The notes beneath the pieces were generated by a model. It ran no database searches. It worked only from the letters and a program-made list of their open reading frames with translations, and was not told the DNA's origin. This document shows, piece by piece, positions 10,233-21,680 of a stretch of DNA of 64,000 nt; positions within the stretch are counted from its first letter, which is position 1; every line of letters begins with the position of its first letter. The stretch lies in NCBI RefSeq assembly GCF_905147365.1, contig NC_056407.1, positions 10,620,001 to 10,684,000 of the forward strand, read 5' to 3'. Made by a program: the position numbers and the translations under genes. The stretch is from Aricia agestis. Taxonomy: Eukaryota > Arthropoda > Insecta > Lepidoptera > Lycaenidae.

Positions 10233-10569
10233 TCTATACACATATAAATAAAATTGGAGTGTCTGTTTGTAAAATTAAAATAACCGTTTTTTACTACATG
10301 CATATGAATATTTAGACGGTACTCACAACAAAATAACAATTTTTAGAATTTTTGTCTGTCTGTATGTCTGTCTGTTTGTTCCGGCTAATCTCCGAAATGG
10401 CTGGACCGATTTTGACGGGACTTTTATTGGCAGATAGCTGATGTAGAAGTAACTTAGGCTACTTTTTAACCGACTTCCATAAAGGAGGAGGACATACTTT
10501 TACTTTTTTATTTTTTACCTATGTACTTTACATTTTGTTGACGCGGACGAAGTCGCGGGTAACAGCTAG
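10233..10569 (+). mobile_element. Helitron-like element, second 5' type with shared 3' hairpin
   Basis: Begins TCTATACACATATAAATAAA and ends GCGGACGAAGTCGCGGGTAA then CAGCTAG (10566-10569). The 3' end is nearly identical to the elements at 663 and 54043, but the body differs. Confidence 0.65.
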
Positions 10570-10877
10570 TATTTAATATTATTATGTCTCGTTGTTTCGA
10601 ATAAGTACTATAATTAGCATCTTGTGGAAAGACGTTACAGTGTTAGTTTTATGGAGTATACATTTTATAGAGTATAAAGCAAACAGCTTAAGCTCTAAAC
10701 AGTCATTTAAACGCTAAGCGGCCCGTTGGTCTTAAATTATGTTTTATGATAATAATATTTGTCACTCAATCTAAAAAGCCTTCTGGGTATAAAATCGTAA
10801 ATTGTACTATAATGGAAACTATAAAATTCCGTTTAACCAAAGTGCAACAGTAGTGTGAAATTAGTTTTTATAAAAAA

Positions 10878-11240
10878 CTAGACGTTACGCGCGGCTTCGC
10901 TCGCGTAAATTAGGAACTTCACAGACAAATTAGCCCACAAAAATAGCCTTTACGTTGTAAAATATAATCCTTCACGCAGTCTACTTTCTATCTGTGACTG
11001 TGAATAACATAAAAATTGCTCCAGTTATTCATGAGATAAGCCCTTTCAAATAATTTTCCCCATTTTTTCCACATTTTCCTCTATTTATTCGCTCCTATTA
11101 GTCTTGGCGTGATAAAATATAGCCTTTCTCGATAAATGAGCTATAGATAGACACTAAAATAATTTTTCAAATCGGACCAGTAGTTCCTGAGATTAGCGCG
11201 TTCAAACAAACAAACTCTTCCGCTTTATAATATTAATCAT
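10878..11240 (-). mobile_element. Helitron-like element, third type, minus strand
   Basis: On the minus strand it starts near ATTAATATTATAAAGCGGAA and GAGTTTGTTTG, contains ATCTCAGGAACTACTGGTCC, and ends with a hairpin (GCGAGCGAAGCCGCGCG) and GTCTAG (10878-10881). The inner ~175-bp module is present once here and three times in tandem at 54092-54600. Confidence 0.6.
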
Positions 11241-11826
11241 AATTATTATATAGGTACTATCAGAGAAATTTATTCTTAGGTAAATTGGGAACCTTCGTAA
11301 ATTGATCGGGTTATATCAAGCTCAGCTGACAGATTACAAATAATATTGACTTGATGTAACTTTACTATATAACATAGGTCCCTAAATGCCTATAAATAAA
11401 TTTATCTGATGGTAGGTACATAGTCTACTCATAGTGTTATTGAGAAAAGCTTTAGTCACCAGACATTGCTAAAACCGGATCTGAAGTATTACAATTTAGA
11501 TACGATCATTTTAATATTATCTCAATATCAGTTATTGGATAATTTGAATATGATATTGATTAATTTTCCATTGATATTGTCATTTTGAGCTAATTGAGAT
11601 AATCTCGCTGTGTTGAGATAACAACTGACGGCTTATGCGGATGAAGTTAGACAGGGGAAGGATATTACTCATATTTCATAGCTCGAGAAAAAAATTTAGC
11701 TGCTTATTTAAATAAGTTTTAGCTGCTGCTTATTAATCTGCGTATTAATATAGTTTTATCTCACGGCAGTGCCCCAGCGAAGCTTATTAGCAAAGGCACG
11801 GCCGTACCATACTTTTCTCGAAGCGG

Positions 11827-12123
11827 AATTTAAATCAACATTTAGTAAATATATTAATAGATTTCTTTATAATATTATAATTATAATAGTGGCTTGGCAA
11901 TGAGCACTAGAGAAATAATCAGCGACTAATCGGATTTATTGGGTACCATCGGCCACATGCGTCGTTACATACTAAAACACTTTACGATTGCCTTCTGTGT
12001 AAGTATGAAATCCTCCAAATATGCAGTTTTATATTTGTTTTTCTTGTGCTCAATACCAAGCCACTATAATAATTATAATATAAAGAAATATATTGATACA
12101 TTTACTGAGTGTTGATTTAAATT
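11827..12123. mobile_element. 297-bp foldback/MITE with ~85-bp terminal inverted repeats
   Basis: The left arm (AATTTAAATCAACATTTAGT through TAGTGGCTTGGCAATGAGCA) is mirrored by the right arm ending GTGTTGATTTAAATT at 12123, with a few mismatches. The outermost TTTAAAT is self-complementary, so the target duplication cannot be told from the terminus. No coding sequence. Confidence 0.65.
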
Positions 12124-13030
12124 ACAAAATAAGTTGAAGGCTAGGCTTGAATGTGATCAAACTTTTTACGACAGAAGTATTAAGGCTATGTAATGTTTTG
12201 CTTGGCTCCTTTTTGCCCGCTAATTTTATAAAAAAAATTCACGTCAGGTCACAAGAGATGCAGCGCATTTTGAAGATGGATGTTCGAACTTTATCAGTAC
12301 TCAAAGATGTAGGAGTACGATAGAGTCTGGATTTCTAACTGTGTAGCGTACTGCGCACTGCGTAGTCAAATGAGCGTGTTTCTTCCTCTGTTAGCAATAC
12401 AGTTCAATTTTGAATCTCTCCTAAAAATGCAGCTAAATGTCACATTTCAGTGTAAGCTGACCCTTAGCGGGAAAACTTTTGTAAACTTTTTAATTGAAGT
12501 CGCGAGTAAATAACCCTTTTGCGGCAGTGGGGTAAATACTCCACATCAGGGTCAGAGGTTCCTAAACTTCATTGAACCTCACATCTGTACGACAGCATAA
12601 ACTTTTGTGCACTATTCCACGTTGAATTCTTGGTATTTATTATCGTAGGATATGCTATGACAAGAATTTTGCTATCCCGTATTTGTTGCTAATTCAAAAT
12701 TCTAATACATTTAGAACCGCGACGTGGTAAAGATACTATATCTACAAATTAACTTTACAAAGTCCGAATTATTTTGACTCAACTACGATGACTTCCACGG
12801 AATCCGTTGTTCCCAAAACACCAAAGTTTGGGAATCCCTGCTCTACATAACCCTCAAAAAATTCGAATAAGCATCTAATTAGATTAAAATTCTCGATGTT
12901 TATTCCATTTGAATCTCTAAGTTTTTAACTATTTGTATTTGCAACTAATGTAACTAAAACCAATTTATAAGACAAGTTCTGCTACCAATTACAAATATCA
13001 ATTATCACGATATAGCGAAGCAGTATCTAG
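12124..13030. other. Non-coding DNA, no gene recognised
   Basis: AT-rich, with no supportable exon or repeat. Confidence 0.4.
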
Positions 13031-13033
13031 CTA

Positions 13034-13613
13034 TCTAATATATAAAATTCTCGTGTCACAAATCACAATGTTAGATAGCGTACTCCTCCGAAACGGCTTT
13101 ACTGATTTTAACCAAATTTTATATGTGTCGTAGGATGATTTGATAAATTCGTGTTTTCGCGAAATCCCTAGAATTTTCGCGAAAATTCGATTTATCAAAT
13201 CATCCTACGATGCCGTAGGATGATTTGATAAATCGAATTTTCGCGGAAATTCTAGGGATTTCGCGAAAACACGGATTTATCAAATCATCCTACGACATAT
13301 GCATATTCAGTGGGTCTGAGTATCGGCTACTGGGTGCTTTTTATATTTATAAGTGCATTTGTTGAATAAATATAAGATTATTACGACAATACGACATATA
13401 GGAGGAAATCATAAACAATTACCAGCCTACTCTAAATAAGAAGTTTTAAACTTACATAAATAATAGTAAATTACAACTCGAGACTAACGGCGACCATTGT
13501 TTGTGCGACGGGATGGCGATAGACGTTGTCATGGTGACATACTTATTTACTTCAATAAAATAATACTGGCGAAATACTTTATATGGCAAAGAAACGTTTG
13601 CCGGGACAGCTAG
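13034..13613 (+). mobile_element. Helitron-like element, second family (GCCGGG-CAGCTAG end), interrupted
   Basis: Starts TCTAATATATAAAATTCTCG, contains TCCGAAACGGCTTTACTGAT and CAGTGGGTCTGAGTATCGGC, and ends AACGTTTGCCGGGACAGCTAG. Related copies: minus strand 43412-43722 and a shortened plus copy 42399-42572. It is interrupted by a foldback element at 13126-13297 that is absent from the 43.5-kb copy. Confidence 0.7.
13126..13297. mobile_element. 172-bp double-hairpin foldback element, TATG duplication
   Basis: The whole element is a near-perfect palindrome from TGTCGTAGGATG to CATCCTACGACA, and each half is itself an inverted repeat: the word GTAGGATGATTTGATAAAT or its complement occurs four times. 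Flanks TATG at 13122-13125 and 13298-13301. The homologous Helitron at 43412-43722 has a single uninterrupted TATATGCATATTCAG, which proves insertion and a 4-bp target duplication (5 bp if ATATG is counted). No coding potential. Confidence 0.8.
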
Positions 13614-13770
13614 TTATTTCATAAAAATATGTGCACCTGTTATGAATAATAAACAACCATTTTAAACAGCCCACAGGTCAATAATATCGATTTTCTTTAT
13701 TTCACACTAACCTACATTCCCCTTCCGTTCAAAAGCTCTACATTGTTATGTTTTTTTTTTTATTATAAAA

Positions 13771-14635
13771 CTAGCTGTTGCCCGCGACTTCGTCCGCGTG
13801 GACTTCAGTTTATAGCGCGCGATGTCAACAAAATTGGTGTCAAAAGCTTTTATAAAAAAACCCTGGTACCCCTTAAATCAATACAGCTGTGCAGTGTGCA
13901 CACAATAAGTATTTCATTTTTTTATATTAAACTTTATATTTTATGCCAAATTTTAAAGCTTATTTAGCCCTCCAATTACACAACTTTACCCATAAACTAT
14001 TTATCATTGATAGATTTAAGGTTACGTCACTGCACAGATAAAGTACTGAGTTATTTAATACCGTAGAATAGATATAACAATCGAAAAAACTCGAAACTTA
14101 AAAAGATGATACCACGTCTTATAGAAAGACTTTTGAGCAAGCGTCAGCGCGATGTAGAAGACGCACGGCGCCATCTATTATGAATTGTTGGAACTAACTT
14201 AATTTGAACAAATTTACGCATTTTCACCCCCTTACAACCCTTTTTTCCAGTAAAAAAGTAGCCTATGTCCTTTCTCAGGCTTTAGACTATCTGTATACAA
14301 AATTTCATTACAATCGGTTCGGAAGTTTTGGCGTTTGGCGTGAAAGCGAGACTGACAGACAGACAGACAGACAGACAGAGATACTTTTGGCGTTTGGCGT
14401 GAAAGCGAGACTGACAGACAGACAGACAGACAGAGATACTTTCACATTTATAATATTAGTATAGATTATGTGCACACTGCATAGCTGTTTTTGAGTATTT
14501 TGATTAATTAAGGGCCGCGCTACACCGGAAGCACTTACCAGGGTTTTAAAAAGTTTTTAAATTTGACACAAATTTTGTTGACACCGCGCGCTATAAACTA
14601 AAGTCCACGCGGACGAAGTCGCGGGCAACAGCTAG
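13771..14635. mobile_element. Composite Helitron block, copy B (inverted 3' ends)
   Basis: Minus-strand Helitron 13771-14465 plus an inverted 3' end reaching CTAG at 14632-14635. More than 95% alike to copy A by eye over 663-1586, but most of the 77-bp MITE and adjacent bases are deleted at 14528. Confidence 0.75.
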
Positions 14636-15592
14636 TATTATACATAAAATATGTTTAAGATTTTTGAAATTTTATTTTAATACACATCCAAGACCCAGGA
14701 ACATTGAAAACTTTTTGTTCCGCCTGCGGGACTCGAACCCAGGACCCCTGGGATGAGCGCTGGCCACGCGCAATGCGAATTCATTTTCATCGAAATTTTC
14801 ATGGAAATAAGATATTTTCCCACATCAAAATGTAGCCTATGTCCTTTCTCAGACTCTAGAATAACTGTATACAAAATTTCATTGCAATCGGTTCAGTAGT
14901 TTTGGCGTGAAAGCAAGACAGACATACAGACAGACAGACAGACAGACAGAGATACTTTCGCATTTATAATATTAGTATGGATTAGTATGGATAGTATGGA
15001 TTAGAAATGCAGTAGGAGTTCTACATAAGATAAGATAGATTGATTATTATTATACCAAGTGATAATATTATTAAACATAATATTCTAACGTATTAAAAAC
15101 TATAAACAAAAACATACTAACTAATAAGTATGATTAGTTCTATGTTACAATAAAGTAAGAAATAAAACGCCATCTGTTGAATCGTATTAGAACTAAAATG
15201 TTCATTCCATCGATATATTTCTGGATTTTTTATAATATTATACATAAAATATTATGTTTAAGATTTTTGAAATTTTATTTTAATACATCCAAGACCCAGG
15301 AACATTGAAAACTTTTTGTTCCGCCTGCGGGACTCGAACCCAGGACCCCCGGGATGAGCGCTGGCCACGCGCAATGCGAATTCATTTTCATCGATATTTT
15401 CATGGAAATAAGATATTTTCCCACATCAAAATGAAGCCTATGTCCTTTCTCAGACTCTAGAATAACTGTATACAAAATTTCATTGCAATCGGTTCAGTAG
15501 TTTTGGCGTGAAAGCAAGACAGACAGACAGACAGACAGACAGCCAGACAGACAGACAGAGATACTTTCGCATTTATAATATTAGTATGGATT
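14636..15592 (-). mobile_element. Two further tRNA-like-SINE/Helitron 5' segments
   Basis: Segments 14640-14990 and 15002-15592 each repeat the 2040-2361 block: pol III B box GGTTCGAGTCC on the minus strand (near 14735 and 15340), then a CTGT array, and ATAATATTAGTATGGATT at the right. The first lacks the 1588-2030 spacer; the second retains its right half. Between them ATTAGTATGGATT is repeated in short form. Confidence 0.7.
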
Positions 15593-15642
15593 GTGGCCGT
15601 CTATGGACTATTCGTCCATATCCTTTTTTTGTTATTTTATTA

Positions 15643-16560
15643 CTAGCTGTTGCCCGCGACTTCGTCCGCGTGGACTTCAGTTTATAGCGCGCGATGTCAA
15701 CAAAATTGGTGTCAAAAGCTTTTATAAAAAAACCCTGGTACCCATTAAATCAATACAGCTGTGCAGTGTGCAAACAATAAGTACTTCATTTTTGTATGTT
15801 AAACTTTATATATTATGCCAAATTTTAAAGCTTATTTAGCCCCCCAATTACACAACTTTACCCATAAACTATTTATCATTGATAGGTTTAGCCCCAATTT
15901 CACCAACGTCTGTTAGTGTTAACAGCTTCTTAAAATATCCTGTCTTCTCTTTCATTCATATGAAAAACGAAACAGCTAACGTGATACTAATTCGAGCATT
16001 AACTTTAACAGTCGTTGGTGAAATTTGGTCTTAAGGTTACGTCACTGCCTGCACAGATAAAGTACTGAGTTATTTAATACCGTAGAATAGATATAACAAT
16101 CGAAAAAAATCGAGACTTAAATGTAAGATGATACCACCTCTTATAGAAAGACTTTTGAGCAAGCGTCAGCGCGATGTAGAAGACGCACGGCGCCATCTAT
16201 TATGAATTTTTTGAACAAATTTACGACCCTTACAACCCTTTTTTCCAGTAAAAAAGTAGCCTATGTCCTTTCTCAGGCTTTAGACTATCAGTATACAAAA
16301 TTTCATTACAATCGGTTCGGTAGTTTTGGCGTTTGGCGTGAAAGCGAGACTGACATACAGACAGACAGACAGAGATACTTTCGCATTCATAATATTAGTA
16401 CAGATTATGTGCACACTGCACAGCTGTTTTTGGGTATTTTGATTAATTAAGGGCCGCGCTACACCGGAATGGCAGCGGCGCGGGCGAGGCGAGCACTTTC
16501 AGCGCTGCCATTCCGGTGTAGCGCGCTGCGCGGCCCTAAGAGGGGTACCACTTACCAGGG
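15643..16560. mobile_element. Composite Helitron block, copy C
   Basis: Minus-strand Helitron (CTAG 15643-15646, 5' end near 16404) and a truncated inverted 3' end that stops after GGGTTTTAAAA. Carries the 77-bp MITE as a longer version (16451-16536) and a new 140-bp MITE (15891-16030) that A and B lack. Confidence 0.7.
15891..16030. mobile_element. 140-bp MITE, TTA target duplication, only in copy C
   Basis: The inverted ends GCCCCAATTTCACCAACG and CGTTGGTGAAATTTGGTC are flanked by TTA (15888-15890, 16031-16033). Copies A and B have the uninterrupted GATAGATTTAAGGTTACG at this point, which confirms insertion and the 3-bp duplication. Confidence 0.8.
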
Positions 16561-17247
16561 TTTTAAAAAATAAAGCGCCATCTGTTTTCATATATTAGAA
16601 TTAAAATGTTGACTGCATTGATATATTTTCTGGATGGAATATAGGCCAACACAACACACTCGAACTCCTTAGAAATGCAGTAGGAGTTCTATAAGATGAG
16701 ATAGATTGATTATTATTATAGCAAGTGATAACATTATTAAACATAATATTCTAACGTATTAAAAACTATAAACAAAAACATAACAACTAATAAGTATGAT
16801 TAGTTCTATGTTACAACGAAGTAAAAAAAAAAAAGCGCCATCTGTTGAATCGTATTAGAACTAAAATGTTCATTGCATCGCGTCGATATATTTCTGGATT
16901 TTTTATAATATTATACATAAAATATATTTAAGATTTTTGAAATATTATTTTAATACACATCCAAGACCCAGGAACATTGAAAACTTTTTGTTCCGCCTGC
17001 GGGACTCGAACCCAGGACCCCCGGGATGAGCGCTGGCCACGCGCAATGCGAAGTAATTTTCATCGATATTTTCATGGAAATAAGATATTTTCCCACATCA
17101 AAATGTAGCCTATGTCCTTTCTCAGACTCTAGAATAACTGTGTACAAAATTTCATTGCAATCTATTCAGTAGTTTTGGCGTGAAAGCGAGACAGACAGAC
17201 AGACAGACAGACAGAGATACTTTCGCATTTATAATATTAGTATAGAT
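16561..17247 (-). mobile_element. tRNA-like-SINE/Helitron 5' segment, fourth copy
   Basis: Repeats 1640-2361, including the spacer with CGCCATCTGTT, the minus-strand B box (near 17008) and the terminal CTGT array ending in the Helitron 5' end near 17247. Confidence 0.7.
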
Positions 17248-17344
17248 TTAGATTTTTCGCACCAAGGATAATTGAAATAATATTATCAATTTTAATTAAT
17301 TGTGGTCCATCACGCCATGGACACTTTTTTTTTTTTTATATAAG

Positions 17345-17345
<1 letters not shown>

Positions 17346-17437
<92 letters not shown>
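17346..17437. repeat. (AT)n microsatellite, about 46 units
   Basis: Uninterrupted AT dinucleotides of about 92 bp, immediately right of the repeat block. A likely length-variable site. Confidence 0.95.
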
Positions 17438-17438
<1 letters not shown>

Positions 17439-17616
17439 TTAGTAGAATAGACTATAATATATTATACATATAATAAATAAATATATATTTATTGTTTTAT
17501 AAATTACATAATAATAATATTAATGTTTTGAACGGTGAGGTCCCAGTCGGTGTGGCGGCCAGTAGGTCCGACATTTTCCGATTTCCTTAGATTTTATGCT
17601 GCTCCACCCTTTGCCT

Positions 17617-17757
17617 TTAGATGTTGTGACATTGGCTTGGTGGAGAGGGCTCACTCAAGCTGGGTGGAGTTTCTAGGGTGTTAAAGAGATATCGTTCTGT
17701 GTCGAATCTACCCGCCATGTGGCTTAGGACTTTATCGTTCCTGTCTTTTATAGCCAT
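17617..17757 (-). pseudogene. Possible degraded transposon ORF fragment
   Basis: Minus-strand frame starting MAIKDRNDKVLSHMAGRFDT and ending after 46 codons, inside a GC-richer island (17520-17760). The residue mix looks protein-like and the frame continues past the stop with similar composition, suggesting a broken longer frame. I cannot assign a family. Confidence 0.25.
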
Positions 17758-17760
17758 TTT

Positions 17761-20385
17761 TACATTGTTATGTTAAAACATCACGTTACGCAAACAACAA
17801 TACTTTGGACTCAATATTACGTTACTTTGCCGTTGGATTTCATTTCCAAGATATAGGTCCTATTATTATAACTAAGTATTTATTATCATTAATAGGAATG
17901 ATGACAAATTGTTAATCTTAAACTATTCTTTAGTATTATAACATCAATACAGGCGCGGTCGCAGCCTGAAATTTTGTTTCACACTACACTATTTTTTTTT
18001 AATTTGCGCCATCGAACGGTTCTGGGTTGACAGCTGCCTAAGGTCGGACTAGAGATTTCCTTTTATTATTTGGCAAGATTTTGAGATTTTTCAATTTGAC
18101 CTTAGATTTTGGGGGCGGTCATGTCCCTTGTGACTCCCCCCCCCCCTTCGGACCGCGCCTGATCAAATATAAAAAGTTTAAGCTATGTCATTCGGAGGAT
18201 TTCCAAGACCTACTTACACAGATATGGGTTAACTGACCGCAGGTTAAAAATATGTAATCTATTGTATTTTAACCCAAAGTTTACTTCAACCCTTATCTGT
18301 AAAAATGTGTCTAAATGTGTGACAATATTAAAGCGAAGATCAAGCAATACACTCGTTATAATTGTTTATTTAAATAGGCGGTTCCCGTATTTCACACAGC
18401 AGATAATTAGCGAGATAAGCCAAACGGTGTAACTGTAACGGCTAATCTGCGGATCTACGAGTGACTTATTAAGGTTTATTAATATGGTGTATTTGACTCC
18501 CTGACCCCGAAGGCAATATCGTGGCGCAGTAAATCTGTACAAAAAGTTAACTTTATGGCGGGGATCACGCGAACTGACCCCTCGCCTTCCCTCACTGTAA
18601 CAGGGTTAAGTAGGATTGATTTACCTTATACAGAACATTGCCGATACCGTAATAGTGAGAAAACGGTCAGATTCAGGAATGGACGGTGTCGTAAGAGCTA
18701 AAGGTCTGCATCTAGTTTATGCAACCCGAGATGGACCAAAGATTAGGCCTAAACAGATATTACCAACTTTTATTCGTTTTGTAATTTATAATACCATACT
18801 TTATTGTCTTCGAAATTATGTTTCTAATTTACTGCATATTGAACGTGGCAGTTGGAACATAAAAAAGAAAATTAACTATAATAGGCGCGTCAAAGGCTCT
18901 AATAACGTTTCCTCTACCCTTTGTCTCGGTAAATCACAGCTGACGTAAAAAAAGAAAAACGCGGTCTGAAATTAAAAAGTTAATCAAGATTAAAAAACCA
19001 GACGAGCTTAAATATTACCGAGAATTAGGAGCGGTTGTGTATAGCCGGTGAACTAAACTGAGCCAAATTAAAATTATGCAAATGTAGAGTCCGCGATCGC
19101 GGGTGATGGATCGATCGCATTCATCCTCCCTTTCGTGAGGAGCTCCTCGCTTACAACAAATTGCTTCCATAATAGTTTCAACTTAAAGGTTAATTTGTTA
19201 CGTTTTTTGTGACTAATTTTTAACAGACTCCGCCCGAGCCCAGATGTTATGTTTTTCGAGAATACATATAATTGTTTGGCTCGCTTTGCAGTTTGAACTA
19301 CCTGACGGATTTTATCTTAAGAGCTGTCGTTTAGATATTATTTTGTTTTTACTGTGAGGTTTACACTGGGTAGGTATCTTAAAAATTATTTTCAATCGTT
19401 AGTGTTTGGTTTAGCTTTCCTGATCAGTAGCATTAAATATTTTATTACCAACAATTATATAATTATTAATATAGTGTCTATTTGGAATATTTTATTACCT
19501 CTTGCACAATATATCTGTAGTAATATATTTCCGCACAAAACACTTTAATTACTTCAGTTGCAGTGGTCAGAATGGACAATTGGCCATCAATTTCTACCGC
19601 TTTACTCGGCGAGGCGTTTTGCGTGGCGCCATCGTAGGCTTACCATATTTATAAGCAAACAAACGGTACTCACATTTCCCTAAGTCGTAAAGTAACATAA
19701 GACTTTCCGTGTAGACCATTCCATAAATCTATGTAAATATGAGGTGCTACATTATTATAATAATGAAATGTTCTTTTGACCTGGATCTGGAACCGAATCA
19801 ATATTATAACTCGTTTCGATGAGGCGCTTTTCTTTCGTCACACGTTCAATCAACACCCACAACTATCGGATCACAACTCTCTGTTTAATATACGAGCAGA
19901 CACGTAATTTTTCATTCCGCACGGTCATGGGATATACCATACTATGGAAGAGGAATTGAGTCGAAAAAATATTGTTATTGCATACGGAGGCGCTCGTTTA
20001 TTTGGTTGCCATACTCGGCACTAATTTTTGGTGGACTTAACTAAGATATAATTAAGGTAACGTGGCCTAGATATTTATACAATTTTTGACATTTTGCATA
20101 ATATTATGAAGGCGCGCTCGCTGTTTGAAATTCAAGTGTTTATAGGCTATAACAGGAACTGGAGCCATATTTGAGCAAGTTGATGTGTTGAGTTTGATGT
20201 ATAAGAGCTATCATTCTAGAGTATGATATTTCGATGCCTCAGCGAAGCTCGAATAATTTGGCACACAATCAAATACTACGGCTACGGCCTGTTACACACA
20301 GTTGGTGTGACACGAACTCGACATCATTCATTGTCTCCACTCATTGGGCGCTGAAATTAAAGGCAGGTGCATATACTTCTAGTAC
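17761..20385. other. Non-coding DNA, no gene recognised
   Basis: Contains a C-run near 18138-18150 and a 110-codon open frame (18616-18948) without recognisable domains, judged chance. The 18360-18480 stretch has several TAAT/GATAA words and could be regulatory, but this is weak. Confidence 0.35.
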
Positions 20386-20550
20386 TTACATACTAATATA
20401 CATACCTTTTCACGCCCAAATTTTGCTGTTTGGTTAAAGGAGATATTTTGAGTCCCGGGAAAGGACGTAGGATACTTTTTATCCCGGAAAATGTACGGCT
20501 CCCGTGCGATTGACGAATTTTGGTGCAACGAAGTTGCGAGCATCATCTAG
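20386..20550 (+). mobile_element. Helitron-like element (Lep1-type), internally shortened
   Basis: CATACTAATATACATACC start, then TCACGCCCAAATTTTGCTG, CCCGGGAAAGGACGTAGGAT and GTTGCGAGCATCATCTAG end. The CTGT array is missing. Confidence 0.65.
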
Positions 20551-20786
20551 TTCTATACAACATCATGTTTTGATCTCATGCTTGTGTATTATATTACCTC
20601 TACGTAAAGAAGAATCTGTGTGCCTGCTCCATGTTGCAAAATAATTCGACTGATAATAACAACGGGTTTATTTCTCTTAATAATTTGTTTTAAGCTTATA
20701 TTATTACTTCAATTTATTTAAGTTCAAATGTTCTAGAAATGTGAAAGCTTCTGCTCAGTCCATAAGTGCTGCTTCTGCTCAGTCTA

Positions 20787-21120
20787 ACGTGGGAGAGCCA
20801 TGCTTCGGCACGAATGGGCCGGCTCGACCGGATAAATACCACGTTCTCACAGAAAACCGGCGTGAAACAGCGCTTGCGCTGTGTTTCGCTGAGTGAGTGA
20901 GTTTACCGGAGGCCCAATCCCCTAACCCCTACCCTATTCCCTTCCCTACCCTCAAATATTCCCTTCCCTTCCCTTCCCTACCCTCCCATATTACCCTATT
21001 CCCTCTTAAAAGGTCGGCAACGCACTTGCAGCTCTTCTGATGCTGCGAGTGTCCATGGGCGATGGAAGTTGCTTTCCATCAGGTGACCTGTTTGCTCGTT
21101 TGCCCTCTTATTTCATAAAA
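20787..21120 (+). mobile_element. SINE-like repeat S1, copy 3
   Basis: Full-length member with an expanded CCCTTCCCTTCCC pyrimidine block and the 3' end TGCCCTCTTATTTCATAAAA. Confidence 0.8.
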
Positions 21121-21566
21121 ATTAAAAAATAAATAAGTAGTTTATGTAACTAAAGTCCTTTACAAAGGCCTACATAATACGAGATCCCTATCCTATACAG
21201 ATGCTCTGAATTTATTATTTATCTAATGCGATACGTATTCATTGAGCCACTTTCTCTAGTCACGTTCGGTCCACAGGCACACATCGTTACTTGTATCAAA
21301 TTTAATTGGACCAATTTATTTTACATAACGTGACATATCCGTATGGAACTTTTCACCGACTTGTTGCCTCGAGATACGTTCGTAGACGTACAATTATAAC
21401 TCGGTTATGTGTGAGTATAATTTATAGCTTATCACTTATGAGTTTGTATTAGTACAGCCTCTAAGCAAACTACTGTTTATTGCCTGTACAACATTATATT
21501 AATCAGCAAAGGAGCGGTTAAATTAATTCCTATAACTAATTACTGATTACATACTTCTATTTTATG

Positions 21567-21680
21567 ATACCTTACAAACGCTTTCTATTACTCAAATTCG
21601 TTGCCTGTAAATGCAATACCTTACAAACGCTTTCTATGTTTTACTCAAATTCGTTGCCTGTAAATGCAATACCTTAATAA
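21567..21680. repeat. 49-bp tandem duplication
   Basis: The unit beginning ATACCTTACAAACGCTTTCT and ending CCTGTAAATGCA occurs twice with a 4-bp insertion in the second copy, followed by the first bases of a third. Confidence 0.8.

Noticed and set aside
18616..18948. 110-codon plus-strand open frame
   Set aside because: No recognisable motif, no splice context, and low-complexity Lys/Asn/Ile-rich composition as expected of AT-rich DNA.
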